A stretch of DNA of 64,000 nucleotides from Macropodus opercularis (GCA_030770545.1 CM061102.1:13260501-13324500), one strand, 5' to 3'. Shown: positions 1 to 11,979, counted from the stretch's first letter. Notes: generated by a model from the sequence alone, not told the origin. Numbers and translations: made by a program.

Positions 1-576
1 ATTCCTGAATTCTTATTTTTCATATTGCTAAAACCAGTTATTTTTGTTATTTTGATCCATGTAAAGTGTGAGGGCACTAAACCTTTTTCACATCGGTCCA
101 AAATTAAAGTAGAAAGTAGAGAGCTAATACCAATGCTGACGAGTTCACCCTGGAGGAGAAACTCATCTCCATTCACCAGCAAACTGAAGCTCAAAAAGGG
201 TACGTGAATCATTCGGCATGACAACAACATAATGTTGATCTTAATTCTATATGAATATTTAGCAGGGGTCTGGAGCAAGCATAAAAATTATTAATAATTA
301 ATAAAAGAGTTAAGCTAAAGGAGAAAAATATGTAAGCTAATGATTTCTGTTGATTTAATTATTTATAAATTATGGGTTGTTTGATTTGTGTCTTTCAAGT
401 ACTGTTAAATCATTTCGTATATGAATTTGAAAGCATTAATCTGTCGGTCTGTCACCGATTATGTCTGAGGAAAAGAAAAGCAGAGGATCATTTAGCCGCA
501 AACGGGCTGAGACAAAACGAGATTTGCAGCATTCTCATGTTTCTGTACCTTGTTTGTGCCCGTGGTTGTGCTAAGT

Positions 577-770
577 CAGGGGTGGCCAACCCTGGTCCTA
601 GAGAGACGCTGTCCTGCTGGTTTTCCAGCTCTCTCTGCTGATTACATTGATCGGGTGTGTCCAGGCAATCAGCAGCTGGAAAAGCCAACTGATACACCGA
701 TCAAGGTGATCAGCAGAGAGAGTTGGAAAACAAGCAGGACAGCGGCTCTCTAGGACCAGGATTGGCCACC
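577..770. repeat. Foldback (palindromic) MITE-like element, copy 1
   Basis: The two ends are inverted copies. The left end reads caggggtggccaaccctgg and the right end runs as its imperfect complement through attggccacc. The inner parts are also inverted: a gtcctgctggttttcca-type arm on the left and its complement on the right. There is no coding capacity. The structure fits a non-autonomous terminal-inverted-repeat element of the kind scattered through teleost genomes; the family name cannot be given from sequence alone. Confidence 0.7.
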
Positions 771-792
771 AATGTGTGAAGTGATCATTGCT

Positions 793-793
<1 letters not shown>

Positions 794-847
<54 letters not shown>

Positions 848-867
848 ACATACACACATACACACAC
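794..867. repeat. (CA)n microsatellite
   Basis: A long CA dinucleotide run with interspersed TA steps towards its right end (catacacacatacac). It lies just outside the first foldback element. Open frames through it are low-complexity artefacts. Confidence 0.95.
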
Positions 868-1035
868 TTGATATGAAGACAAATGACAACAAGCATAAAG
901 AGGCATTTTGTTTAAAAATAACAATAGAAAAACATTTTCCAGTATTTTTCCCACACAGTTTAAGGAGTAATTACAGTTTACAGCATTTGAAAATAACATC
1001 TTATGACTTGTAGGAATATGCCAACCATCCCTTGG

Positions 1036-1187
1036 GACGGGGGTGAGCAACCCCCAGCCCTGCCCTAGCTACTACTGATTAGGTGCTGATTGGGTGTGTT
1101 CAGTCAATCAGCAGCTGGAAAAGCCAACCGAGAGTTGGAGAACCAGCAGGACAGTGGCCCTTGAGGACGGGAACTGCCCACCCCTGC
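1036..1187. repeat. Foldback MITE-like element, diverged copy 2
   Basis: This element shares the outer motif (gggggtgagcaaccccc on the left, actgcccacccctgcc on the right) and the inner block caatcagcagctggaaaagc with the element at 577-770. It is shorter and more diverged. Two related copies within 300 bases suggest a preferred insertion area or local duplication. Confidence 0.6.
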
Positions 1188-1530
1188 CTTACATAACCTG
1201 ACAGAAGCTGTGAGTGTTGCTTCTTTTTAAAGGTTGCTACTGTTACGTGTTTCACCAGAGCAGCAGATTTATGTTGAAAGCATGCAGGTTTTTAAAAGAC
1301 TGGTAAGGCAAAAGATTATTTATCCCGTTGCTTTGGTTTGCGGAGTGTCAGTGATTGGTGCTGAATGCACCATCTCTCTCCCTCCTTTAAAAAGAAAAGT
1401 GTAAAAGAAAAATTCATTCACGTCCACTGGGCAGGAGGCATCTGGGTGACAGTGATCTACAGTTCGGTTAAGAAGCCACTCTACTATGTAACAATGTGAA
1501 TGTGAGGTGTCCAGCACCTCTCGTCTCTGC

Positions 1531-4500
1531 TTAGTAGCTGAACATCTGCGGTGCGGCGCTGCTCTGCTGCTGTGGGGGGGGCGGCTGGCTCTGGTTGGCG
1601 CGGCCTGTGTCTGGGCCCTGGCTCTGTGCCTCTTGACAGTCCCCCTGAGCGCCCTCCACCACCGGGGTGACCTGACTGCCCTCAGCTGCCGGTACGGGCC
1701 TCCAGGCAAGCGTTGGGGCATCCAGCTGGTGGCCCATGGGGTTGACCAGAGTGGTGAGATTGATAAAGTGGGCGACTGACTGAGGCGCGGTGCTCCCACC
1801 GGGCCCCACCGTCTCTGGGACGAGCTCAGCGGGACGGTTGTGGAGCATAGCGGAGCCGCTGACCGTGTCGAAGGTGACGGTGAGGATGGAGTTGTCCAGC
1901 GTTAGGGGCCGGTCGCTGGCCGTCAGGTGGCCCACTGCCACAGGCTGCAGGCTGGTGAACTGGGCGGGGGCGTGGCTGGTGATGGGCGTGACGGTGATGT
2001 TGGTCAGCCCCACTGAGCTGTGAGCGGGGGAGGACGCTGACGGAACGCTGGGGTCTGCAAGGACCACGACCTGAAACAGCACCAGCGGCACAAACAAAAA
2101 TAACTCATCTGCAGTTTCTATTCTCATGTTTAATCTGGTTTTCAGTCCTCCTGTAGTTCTTTTTCATAATGTCTTATACCAAACCTCCATTTGATGTAAT
2201 CTTTGATTAAAATAGCCACTAAAGCAGTTGCTTCTGTTGGCATCTTCACGTTGTACCTGCTGGATACTCTGCACAGCAGAGCTCGTCTCGGTCTCATCGC
2301 CAACGATGACGGCGTTGAATTCTGCCATGGGCTCGTGCCTCGGCTCGGCGAAGTCGACGTACTCATCGGGCTCAGAGAGCTCCGGCGATGCTGAAACTCT
2401 CTGCTTCTTCTTGGGGTGCCGGGCTGATCGGCTGGGCCTTTCCTGAGACATCCCATCTTTCTCCAAGGTCAGTGTGGGCTGAGCAAGGAGGTGAAACAAG
2501 GCATGGTCACACATTATGAATATAATGTAAATCAGGTATGACACACAATTAAGGCTGTAACACTGTCTGTCAGGTTGGAATTTCTTTACATGTCTGTGCT
2601 CATATGCTCGTTGTTTGTTGTCATCGGTCCGTGCCAGACTTTCAGACTAGAGCAATAACCGAGACAGGGTGAATGGAGACACGAGGGAATTGTACAACAG
2701 GTGATTTACAAAGAAGCTTCTGGTCAAATAATGAAAGACAAACCAAACACGTTTTAGGAAGAGCAGCAGTGTTCAGCAATTAAACTCTACGACTCTCTAA
2801 TAGATTCAAACCTGCACGATGCTGATGGAAGCGTCATTGATTGTTGAAGGTTCCTGAAGATCATCAAACTCATCGATTCTCACAGACACCACCTACAAAT
2901 GGCAACAACGATACTTTTAGTCTGTGTATAGAATACGCAGCAGCTACACCAAACCGTCTACTGACCTCAGGGTGTTTGCGTCGCAGGTGTCGATTCATGG
3001 ACGCTCGGGTGGACACCTTCGTCCCACACAGGTGACACGACTGGGCCTCCACCTTCTCATGGGTCAGGTGGACATGTTTCTGCAGCATGTACTCTGTCAG
3101 ATACTTCTTATCGCACGTCGGACACGTCCACGTCTTGCCCACTGGAACGAGAGAGGGTGAAACGGGGTCAGTCCAGGATTCTGAGGAGAGTCACGTTCAA
3201 ACCGACCCAACTCCTCCAGTGAATCGTGTAATAAATGATGGTAAACCTTTCATTTCTGAGTAGTGGTTTGGTTTATTACGTGCTGCTGGCTGCATAAATT
3301 AAGCTGCAGATTCACTTTCCACTGCATGTGTGTGGGAAAACTGCTAAATGACAGGCTCCCGGTGGAGCCTAGAATAGCCCAGTGGCGCGGTTTCAATATA
3401 CTGTGATGTCAGACTTGCCCGTGTGGATGAGCTTGTGCGTCTCTAGAGTCGTCCTCTCACTGAACGTCTTTCCACACAGTTCACACATGAAGTCCTTTAT
3501 ACCTGCAGGAAAAAGGTTACGGATCAAGAATAAACATATGATGGCAGGGAAAACGAGGCCCTCATCTCATTCCTGACTCACCCGTATGCCTCTTGTAGTG
3601 TTTCAGCATGTTGACCTTTTGCGCGAACTTGCGGTTGCACTCCTTACACTCGTACTCTTTGATGCCCTTGTGAAGCTTCATGTGGTGCCTCAGGGCGTGT
3701 TTGGTTTTCATGCCTGCACATGGAGACGTCTCTTTAATATGACAACGGCCCAAACATCAGACAATAGAGAGTCGCTGTGTAAGTGTGAGGACGTGACCTT
3801 TCCCGCACTCCGCGCACAGGAAGTCTCGGATGTCGTCGTGCACCCTGAGGTGCTCCTTCAGCATGTCTTTCCTCGCGAAAGACTTGCCGCACTTGTCACA
3901 GCTATGGCTCTTCACGCCTGAAAGACCACAACGAAAACAGTCAAAGTCATTTCTTACAGCAGGCTCCATACTGTGAACCACACACGTTTTCTATGGTAAC
4001 TCACCAGTGTGGATGATTTTGTGCCTTTCCAGGTTGCCGATACTGTTAAAGATTCGACCACAGATTTCACAGGGATGAATGTACCTTCAGGACAGAGGGG
4101 CACAATTGAAATAACTTTTTAAATTTGCATGTATTTAATCGCAAAACGTCGCATGAACACGTTCTCTTCCTGCAGTCTTACTTCTGCACGGCAGGGTCGG
4201 GCAGCTGCTCTCTGTGGATGACCAGGTGAGCGTTGTACGTGGCTTTGAGTGCGAAGCGTCTGTTACAGATGGCGCAGCTGTAGCCTCTCTCCTTGTGCTG
4301 CTCCATGATGTGCTTCAGGTAGTCTTTCCCCTTTGCAAATGACAGCTGGAAACACAGGAGGCGTTTGGGAGCTTGTGCGCTTGCAAGTGTGGTCTCATTG
4401 TACGGTTGCGTGGCGAGCTGCGTTTTCTCGACCGGATCTTAGTGGTGTGTAAGGGGACTTCATTTGTCACCATGGTTAATTCCTGAGCAGCCTTGAATGT

Positions 4501-7500
4501 CTGAATCTGACTTTGAACTGTGCTCAAGAGACTAAAGGCTACGCATTTCCTCTTTGAACACGACCAACTGTGAGTGTTATAAGGTATATATATATATATA
4601 TATATAACGTAGATGTTCTAGATCCTTCTCTGTCAGCACTAAGCTTACTTGACATTTCTTGCAGTTGTACTTGTGGTGCTCAGGGTCGTCTTCCTCTTCG
4701 TCCTCGTCCGTCTCGTCGCTGTTGCCGGACGAGATGCCGATCTTCTTGATGAAGTCCTCTCTCTCCTGCTCGTCCATTAAGGCGATGTCCTGGAACCAAG
4801 CCAGCGTATTAGCCTTCAGCTACTGTGTTTTTAACCACATATGTAAAAACACATGTTTGGGATGTGCTGAACATATCATGATGTAAAAACCTGTTAATGT
4901 ATGTATGTTTTTGTTTAAATGAGGTTGGGAAGTGAGTGATGGGGTGACTCACTAGTAAACATGATGCTGCTATTACATATGCATGAAGACCATAGTATTC
5001 TGACTATCTTCACTTAGCGAAGAGCATAAACAGGAAAAAACACTGAAATCATACACACATGTAAATATGCAGGCTGATAGGACGGGATGGATGTCAGATA
5101 TGTGAAATAAGCTGCATCGACATTAACATGTTAAATAAATAAAACAGCACATGGTGTCTAGAAGTTAAAAAAATCCTGAGTGGAGACGTCTCCTTTCCGC
5201 GAGGTCTCACCTTGAAGTGAACGTGAATGTGATCCCGTAGGACGTCCACGCGGAAGAACTTGCGGCCACAGATCTCGCAGGTGTACTTCTTATCGCCGTG
5301 AGTCAACAGATGCTTGTTCATGTTGCTTCTGCAGGAGAACACCTGTGCGTGCACAACAACACACACACGCGAATGTCACAGATACCTGTATTAACTCCAC
5401 GTGCAATTATTAAAAGGTCCGCTTAGCTCACTTTTCCACAGATGGGACAGGGCGACGGCTCTTTCCTGTATTTGGTGGCTTCTTCTCCATTGGCCTCCAG
5501 CTCCTCTCTTTTCATGTGCTTCGGTCCTGCCAGGATGCATTGTGGGTTTAGCTGAGCAAAGACTGCACAGGCCCAGTAGAACAAGCATGGTGTCGTGTAA
5601 CTAAAGTGGAGAGGTTTGATGCCTACATGGTATAAAGCATTGTTATGGCAGAGGTTCCCATCTGAGGCTTAACTGATGTGTAACTAAACACCTCTAAATA
5701 TAACGCTCTCCATGCGACGACGCCACCCGCTGTGACCAAGCTCCGTGCTCTTGTGCGACTCACCCACTCCGTGCCTCCTGTGGTGCTCCTGCATCACGTC
5801 TTTGCGGTAGAACATCTTGTTGCAGATTTCGCAGGAGTAGAGCTTCTCGCCGTGTTTCTTCTTGTGCTTGGACAGGTTACTGTTGGTGGAGAAGAAGCGC
5901 GAGCAGATGTCGCACTGGAACGTCTTGTCATCTGAAGGGATGACACAAACCTGGATCACACGTGATCAGACCAACAGCACCATCAACCCCCCCCCCTTCC
6001 CCTTCCTTCCCTACCTGTCCGGCAATTGTGGAACTTTAAGGCATTTTCCAGCCGAAAAGACTTCTCACACGTGTTGCATTTGTATTTGTACTCGTGGTCA
6101 GGCTGGTGAGTGCACAAAGACAAAGACATTAACCAACACATTAGCTGAAAGCCCTTGAGGTAATCAGTCTGGAGTGTTACCCACCACGTTCTTGCTGTGC
6201 TTGTAAGAGATGTGCTGCTTCAGACTCTCCTTGCGGCTGAACAACTTGTCACATTCATCACACTTGAACAGCTTATCACCTGGACGGATAAACACGAAGG
6301 ACGCTTTAACACTAAACATCCACTCGCTCTGACGTCATGTTTCAGAAAGAGGTGATGAGTTGTGTGTTGTTTTTAAAGCGAATGCCAACTTTCCAAACTT
6401 CCACACACCATGAGATCTGACGTGTCTGTTCAGGTTGCTGCTGTTCTGGAAGACCTTGTTGCACAGGGAGCAGCGATAAACCCTCTTGTGCTCTCTAGCT
6501 TTGTGTCTCTTCAGGACAGTCCCGCTGTCTGGCCTGCTCTCCGCTGCTGCTGCCACCGCTGAGGTCTCCGCTGTGGGTTTGATATCTGCACACATCACAA
6601 ACCCAGTGTCAAGAGAAATCGTCAACAGATGGAAGGGATCAAACAGACACTGCACTTCTAAGTTCAGCATTCACACAGATAGATGCACTGTTTAGCTGTT
6701 TTTAAGATTTGAATGAAGCTAACTTAAAATAATTAACTATATTATTAAAAAGAAAGCAATTACATTACTAGACCAATAGGAGGCAGAAATGCAACAACTC
6801 CGCTAAATCTAGAAAACCTTTGAGTCCAAAAACCCTGAAACAGTTCAGACGGTGTAGTAAAGGATGGGAATACGCTTATTTTCAGCTAAGAAAAAAAAGC
6901 TGTAAGCAACATCTTCTATGTGTGCTTGCGCTGTGCTGTGAGATGTAAGCATGGTGGAATAACAAGCAGCTCTGCTTTTATAGCAAGCAGGAATGGCTCT
7001 GACTTTATGGTTGCTGAATATCAATTCCAGACAGTCAGCAATCTGAAGAAGCTGGGCTTGACACAAATCCTGATGTTTATCTATCCATGATTCTTTGCAA
7101 ACGTTCATCCACCGCTCAACAAGACGCTGAGCAGGTTTTCCATGAACTGCTCTGTGTTAAATCCACTTCTTAGCTGTTTTCACCTTTACTTTTGCCTGGG
7201 GTAGCTGTAGCTCCAAGTCTGCGCCCCTTAGCTCTTCTCCCCCTGCCCTGCCCCAGCCTGGGGCCCCGCTGTGCTGCAGGAAGGCTGCTTTCCTCCTCGT
7301 CAGTGCCACCCAGGCTCCCCTGCTCAGGCAGGAGTGGGTCTAGTGGAACCTCTGTTGCTGTTTTAACCTCATCACAATGACTCAGCATGTTGCCTGTTTA
7401 CGCCAAAGGAATAAAGTGATTCAGAGTGTGACCACTCATGATGAGATGTTGTGATAGACTGATTGTGGAAAGTAAATAAAGGGATGTTTAGCTTACCTGC

Positions 7501-8753
7501 GCTGTTTTCCTCCGCCACTGAGGGCAAGCCCACTCCTTCCTCTATGCTCTCCTCTCTTTTAGCAGATGATGATGTGACACCTGAAAAGAAATGAGAAAAA
7601 CTATATTACAATCCACTGTTACTGTGGTAACCTAGAAAACCATGGAGGCTATAATGTCAGCTACCTGTCTGAGGTGGAGGTGCTTGAAGTGGCTTCAGCA
7701 TGGGCTTCTCCATCTTTTTAGCGTAGAAGGCTCCATACCAGACCCTCAGCTCTGTGCCTGGGAGCACATCCTGGGGAACAGTGGACACAAACATGAGTCT
7801 CTGCTCAGAGATTAACCGAGAGGCTCGGGGTTAGGATGGCTGCATGTACCTGGGAGGTGTTGAAGTACACGTCGTCGTCCTGCTGGTAAGCCGTCAAATT
7901 CTGGTGTTTGTGGTTGGTCGCAGGTCTCACTAACATCATCCAGTTGCAGTCTTCCTCGCTGCTGGAGTCGAAGCACACCACCATTCCGTCCTTCTGGAAG
8001 ATCTACACATAGATGGAGGGAGAGTGAAGTAAACAATCCAATCTGCTCGCGTACCACGCCAACTGAATCTGCACATGATTCATCCATCTGCACCTTCAGA
8101 GGAAACGCGCCTTCCTTCTCTAGGTGGAGGACCCTCTTAGCCTCAAAAGGACCAAACCTAGTCCTCTTAACCAGCCGTCGCAGGACAAACACCCCCTCCA
8201 CCCCGTCAGCCACCTCTCTGATTTCTAGGCTGTTTGGTAGCGATGATCTGATCCAGGGCAAGGACAAAAGTGGATGTAGGTTATGAAACTATTTTTTATG
8301 TTATTAATGTGACATGGTGTGATAACAAAACATTCATCGCCTTTTTCTATCGGTGTCTTTCACTGATATATATATCCGTTAACATAGATATTGTTCATAG
8401 TGTGTTTACACAGTAGCATTTAAGATGCTTCGGATCAGGACTGTCAGCTGTGTGTGGTGTTAAATTACAAACCATTTCTGCTCCTTTGTTCTTATCAATA
8501 CAAGACTTCAGTCAAAGGGTAAAGAGTCTGTCAGCGTGTTACTCACCGAGCTCGGCTGAGGACGAAAGAGTCCTGGACGGTAACCAGTGGTCCCAGTTCA
8601 GGACATTCAGAATCATGGAACTGGCCACAGTCCTCACACCCTGTGACACACATTATAACTGTCATCATAGCCCAGTGAGACACAACACACACATATACAG
8701 CAACACCTGGATCCATACTCACAGATTAACTCATCTGGCGTTTGCTCAGCCAT
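1531..8753 (-). CDS. prdm15: PR domain zinc finger protein 15 (23 coding exons, 1108 aa)
   Basis: Nuclear DNA-binding transcription regulator; mammalian PRDM15 controls pluripotency and early patterning genes. Coding exons, 5' to 3': 8723-8753, 8547-8640, 8094-8247, 7850-8002, 7665-7770, 7497-7580, 7184-7393, 6409-6585, 6185-6279, 6015-6102, 5764-5931, 5432-5526, 5211-5342, 4649-4789, 4182-4345, 4005-4084, 3798-3917, 3582-3713, 3419-3502, 2966-3141, 2812-2892, 2257-2478, 1531-2070; the sum is 3327 nt, in phase throughout. The N-terminus holds a CEDC..H....C knuckle (residues 12-24), then a PR/SET domain (about 45-168), an acidic/basic linker, 16 C2H2-type fingers (about 314-826; the third lacks its last histidine) and a C-terminal tail with SVGLTNITVTPIT and QSVAHFINLTTLVN, ending QMFSY, as in human PRDM15. 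The start MAEQTPDEL follows an acceptor at 8762, so a noncoding 5' exon exists upstream. Intron 19 uses a GC donor. The PR-proximal finger known in human is not seen. Confidence 0.97.
4585..4606. repeat. (TA)n microsatellite in PRDM15 intron
   Basis: A pure TA run of about 11 units inside the intron between PRDM15 coding exons 14 and 15. Confidence 0.9.
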
Positions 8754-8989
8754 TATTCTAACCTATAAACAGAGGGAAGGACAAGGATCAGAGTCATTAG
8801 CAGTCAAGCCCTTCACTTTCTGACAAAATGCACATTTATGTAAAGAAAGTAGTTTTAGGAGTGTGTTAGGACGGAACAGAACTTCGGTGCCTGTACACAC
8901 GCTTGACTGGGACACTTCCCAACAGCAGCAGTGTGTGATCACAATAACTGCTTTATGCTAGAAGCGATGCGGCTGGAACAGGCATGTTA

Positions 8990-9420
8990 ACGTATGCAGT
9001 CCGTGTGAGACATGGGATCCAGGATTTGAATCGCTCCCAAACTGTAGCCGGGTTTTAACTCCGATCTGCTCGGCTCCTCTCGTGTAAAATGCAACAAAGA
9101 ACAGTCGGTATGGCGGATGGACCGGAGACGCGAGCCTCCAAACCGGAGTCGATGTTCATCAACGCCGCACAATCGGTAGTCGAGGCGATTCAGGAAAAGC
9201 CCCAGCGGACGGTACAAATCGGCTGCAAGTTTACTACACAACTACGTCGCCATTTTGTGAAAAATCGACACACATTTCAGGGGAAACGCGTTACCTTTTC
9301 TGCAAAAGACCCTTCATTTATCGAATCCTGACTCCGGGTTCCAATCCGCTCCAGAAACGGCGCAGGACCGGAAACGAGTCGCGCCGAGTGCATTATGGGA
9401 GCTGTAGGCTCGTCGGTAAT
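8990..9420. promoter_or_regulatory. PRDM15 promoter region with ZNF143-type site
   Basis: GC-rich sequence rises above the AT-rich surroundings just upstream of the PRDM15 5' end. At 9381-9407 the minus strand reads ctacagctcccataatgcac followed by tcggcgc. This matches the ZNF143/STAF core (ACTACAnyTCCCAnAATGCA) closely. A YY1-like CAAAATGGCG (minus strand) lies at about 9249-9258. The exact transcription start is not visible. A short open frame points the other way from 9110, which would make this bidirectional if it is real. Confidence 0.6.
9110..9331 (+). other. Short unassigned ORF divergent from PRDM15
   Basis: An open frame starting MADGPETRASKPESMFINAA runs in a good initiation context (G at -3, G at +4) with high GC at third positions over its first 35 codons. 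A possible donor (ACG|GTACAA) follows that part; the remaining reading to the stop is lower quality. I recognise no family. No downstream plus-strand exon is evident before C2CD2. It may be a first exon, a promoter-associated transcript or chance. Confidence 0.2.
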
Positions 9421-9944
9421 GTACGTTGCAATTTAAAGTAAGTAGTAACTAGTTTAAATTAGGTTCCATAGTTTTTTTTTTATTTTATTAGGAGACACAA
9501 ACGTACGTTTGTATTCTCAATAACACATTTAGAATATTTATGTAAGTTAAAGAATAAAATAGATCCATGTAGTTCATAACACTACAAATTTGAATAACTT
9601 ACGTTTTAGCAGCGACATTCACTTGTTAGTTAGCTTAGTTACAGCTAAATGGACGGTATGGTAGTAGTTGATCTGTGGTTTCTATTAACTGTGGTTAACT
9701 CTTAACACTGCGGGTATGCTGGAAGCCTGTCCCAGCTGTCATTTGGGTGAGAGGCGGGATACATCACATACAGGTGGACATGCGTGGGCGGACCTGGACT
9801 CGAACCCAGGACCTTCTTACTGTGAGGCAGCGAACCACCTTTACTTTACATTTACAGTAACAAGTGAGAAATAGTGCATTAGTGATTTATAACTCACCAC
9901 AGGAAAGACATTCAAATAGGCACAACAATCTCAGTTATTCAACC
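9421..9944. other. Intergenic spacer between PRDM15 promoter and C2CD2 3' end
   Basis: AT-rich spacer with a poly-T run near 9473-9482 and a diverged tRNA-like repeat at about 9709-9840. No gene is visible. Confidence 0.6.
9709..9840 (-). repeat. Fragment of an abundant tRNA-like dispersed repeat
   Basis: Read on the minus strand this segment has the familiar teleost repeat order: cctcacagtaagaaggtcct, then a tRNA B-box-like gggttcgagtccagg, then a diverged body ending near gtgagaggcggg-type sequence (seen on plus). It lacks a complete tRNA fold, so it is a repeat relic and not a tRNA gene. A second relic of the same family lies at 56320-56520. Confidence 0.65.
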
Positions 9945-11979
9945 AGTATTTATTACTGAAAACGAAAGAACTCAATATGTAAATAGTTGCAATCCCTGCA
10001 GGGAAATGACTTGACATTCTGTTACAACAGGTAAGTCCGTCAGTTTCTGTGCACAGAGCATATGCCAATGAAAAACCATCAGGAAGTAGTTTATTAATAA
10101 CACACAACTCAACTGCTAACTGAATGCATTAACGTAGCCGCTGCAAGCTCAGCTTGATTAAATGATGCATGTTTCCCTTCTTCAGCGTTTAAAGGGGTTT
10201 TTGATTGAATGGCTACAGAATTTTATTCAACCTGAAACTCCACTTTGAATATTTTTTTAAACAGACTGTGAACAATGGTGGCAGATGAGAGAAGCTCTAT
10301 TGTGTAAATGCTACAACATGAAAACAACCCACATTACCTCTGTAGAAGACTGTTGTCATAAACACAATCGAGTGTGTTTCTCAGGTAGTCAAATAACGTA
10401 AACACCCTGTTAACAAATGTGTTATGTGCACTGGCTTCTTGATTACAAACATTGCTGATGGTGCAGGACTGTGCTTGACCCGCCTCTGGTCTGTTGGTGG
10501 ATGACGCAGCCTCAGCACCAAGAAGTCACATCAAATCAAAGAGCAAGTCTTGATCAGCCACCCGTGACATCTTCAGAATAATTATAAGGCAATCTGTTAC
10601 TTGTGTTTGTCACTGTGCTCCGTTTTCTGAGCAGATTCACTTATTGATGAAACAGCAGTTAAGATGATGTCAAGAAACAATACAATCATTAGCTGAATAC
10701 AAAAGCAGCCAAACAGTTGCTCCCAAATATTCTCACTTATTTCTTATGTCCATGTCTTCAAAGCAACATCTTTTAAAACAGCAAGTCATTAAGTGAAGAA
10801 TGAGGTTTGGATACAGATGAAATGCAGGACTTGAATGAACACGGAATAAGGTTCATTAGTGCGTAATGCAAAACGTATGGCCAAGTGTAACGTCACAATC
10901 CCTGGATAGATTTTCACTCAGGTCCCTTTTGACACATCCTGCAGGTAACAGTAGTGCACAGAAGGAATCTTTTGGGAAGACAAAGTTGCATATCGTTAAA
11001 AAACAAAATAACAAACACTGCAGAAAGGAGTAAACATAAATAATTCACATATCGCTTAATATTAGCCACAGTGTTCTCAGGTTTTTTGGGGGAAGGTGTT
11101 CTTTTAATTTGCATCATGTGTGACCTCTGCAGAAGCCACTCAAGTCTAATTTGAAATGGACTTGAAAGGTTTTGATATCTAGATGTAAGGCTGGTATTTT
11201 TCTGGATACCTTCATATATAGCTTTTATAGCACATTGCATATGGTACTCCTATTTAATTGGAATTCAACTTAAAGTTTTCTAAGCTAATTGAGGAAGAAT
11301 GTTCAGTGCTGGATTTCAATACCTCATTTCATTTTAGTGTAAAAAGTATGTGTTGTATCCCACACCTACACGGGTTATATGGTTTAATAATCATCCCCCC
11401 TTAATATTTTGAACACAAATCAGAACTGCAGAACAGTCTCCATCACAAGAGTAGCTTGTGTCATTGCACTTTAAATAATGGTATGGATAGAGTGTGCAAA
11501 TCATACAAATCCCACTCTACTTCTCATCTTTGGTCCTGTTGGCCCACCGTAGGAAACTTTACGGTTTACAGCAGGGAGAGTTAGTTCTTTACATATGATG
11601 TGATGTAAAGAATGAGCCCACAACAGACCCTTCTGTCCATAACAAGGTCGTAAAAGCACTTCAAGATTTCAAAATGTTGCATAAAATCAAATAAAACTAA
11701 AGTGGACTAATATCCTCTAAAATGCCATAAATCCAGGATAGTTTACTAATCTGCACCACGTTTTCTCCCTTTTGGTGGAATATCTGCCTTTTATAGGAAG
11801 CAGGACATGGCAAGAGAAGAGAATATTTTCCATCTGCATTGCTCTGCCAATCAAAATGCAAAAGCCCCAGTATGTAGTATGCGACACAGGGAGTGAGTTA
11901 ACCAGGAGGGTTGAAGTGCACGTCTGACATGGAGTTGGTGATGGTAGCTGTTGTGGGAGGGGCTGAGGTGAAAAGGGGA
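9945..11979 (-). other. c2cd2: C2CD2 3' UTR
   Basis: About 2 kb of AT-rich noncoding sequence follows the C2CD2 stop codon. A minus-strand AATAAA (plus-strand TTTATT at about 9950) gives a plausible polyadenylation signal at its far end. Open frames here are short and unlike any protein I know. Confidence 0.6.

Larger units (their letters stand above)
1..1530. other. Downstream flank / 3' UTR side of PRDM15
   Basis: This stretch lies 3' of the PRDM15 stop codon. It carries two foldback repeats, a CA microsatellite and AT-rich sequence. No complete gene is visible. A short open segment at about 120-208 on the plus strand, followed by a possible GTACGT donor, could be an exon of an unrelated gene entering from the left edge, but the acceptor is purine-rich and weak. 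How far the PRDM15 3' UTR extends cannot be fixed: I see no clean AATAAA on the minus strand close to the stop. Confidence 0.5.

Noticed and set aside
794..867. Direct-repeat array as a CRISPR candidate
   Set aside because: It is a plain dinucleotide microsatellite in a vertebrate genome.
598..1050. 150-codon minus-strand open frame
   Set aside because: It is built from the CA repeat and a foldback element; low complexity throughout.
1320..1799. 159-codon minus-strand open frame over the PRDM15 last exon
   Set aside because: It is a shifted frame of PRDM15 exon 23; the PRDM15 frame matches the known C-terminus.
9709..9840. tRNA gene suggested by a B-box-like ggttcgagtcc
   Set aside because: No complete cloverleaf or A box at the right spacing; the flanks match a dispersed repeat.
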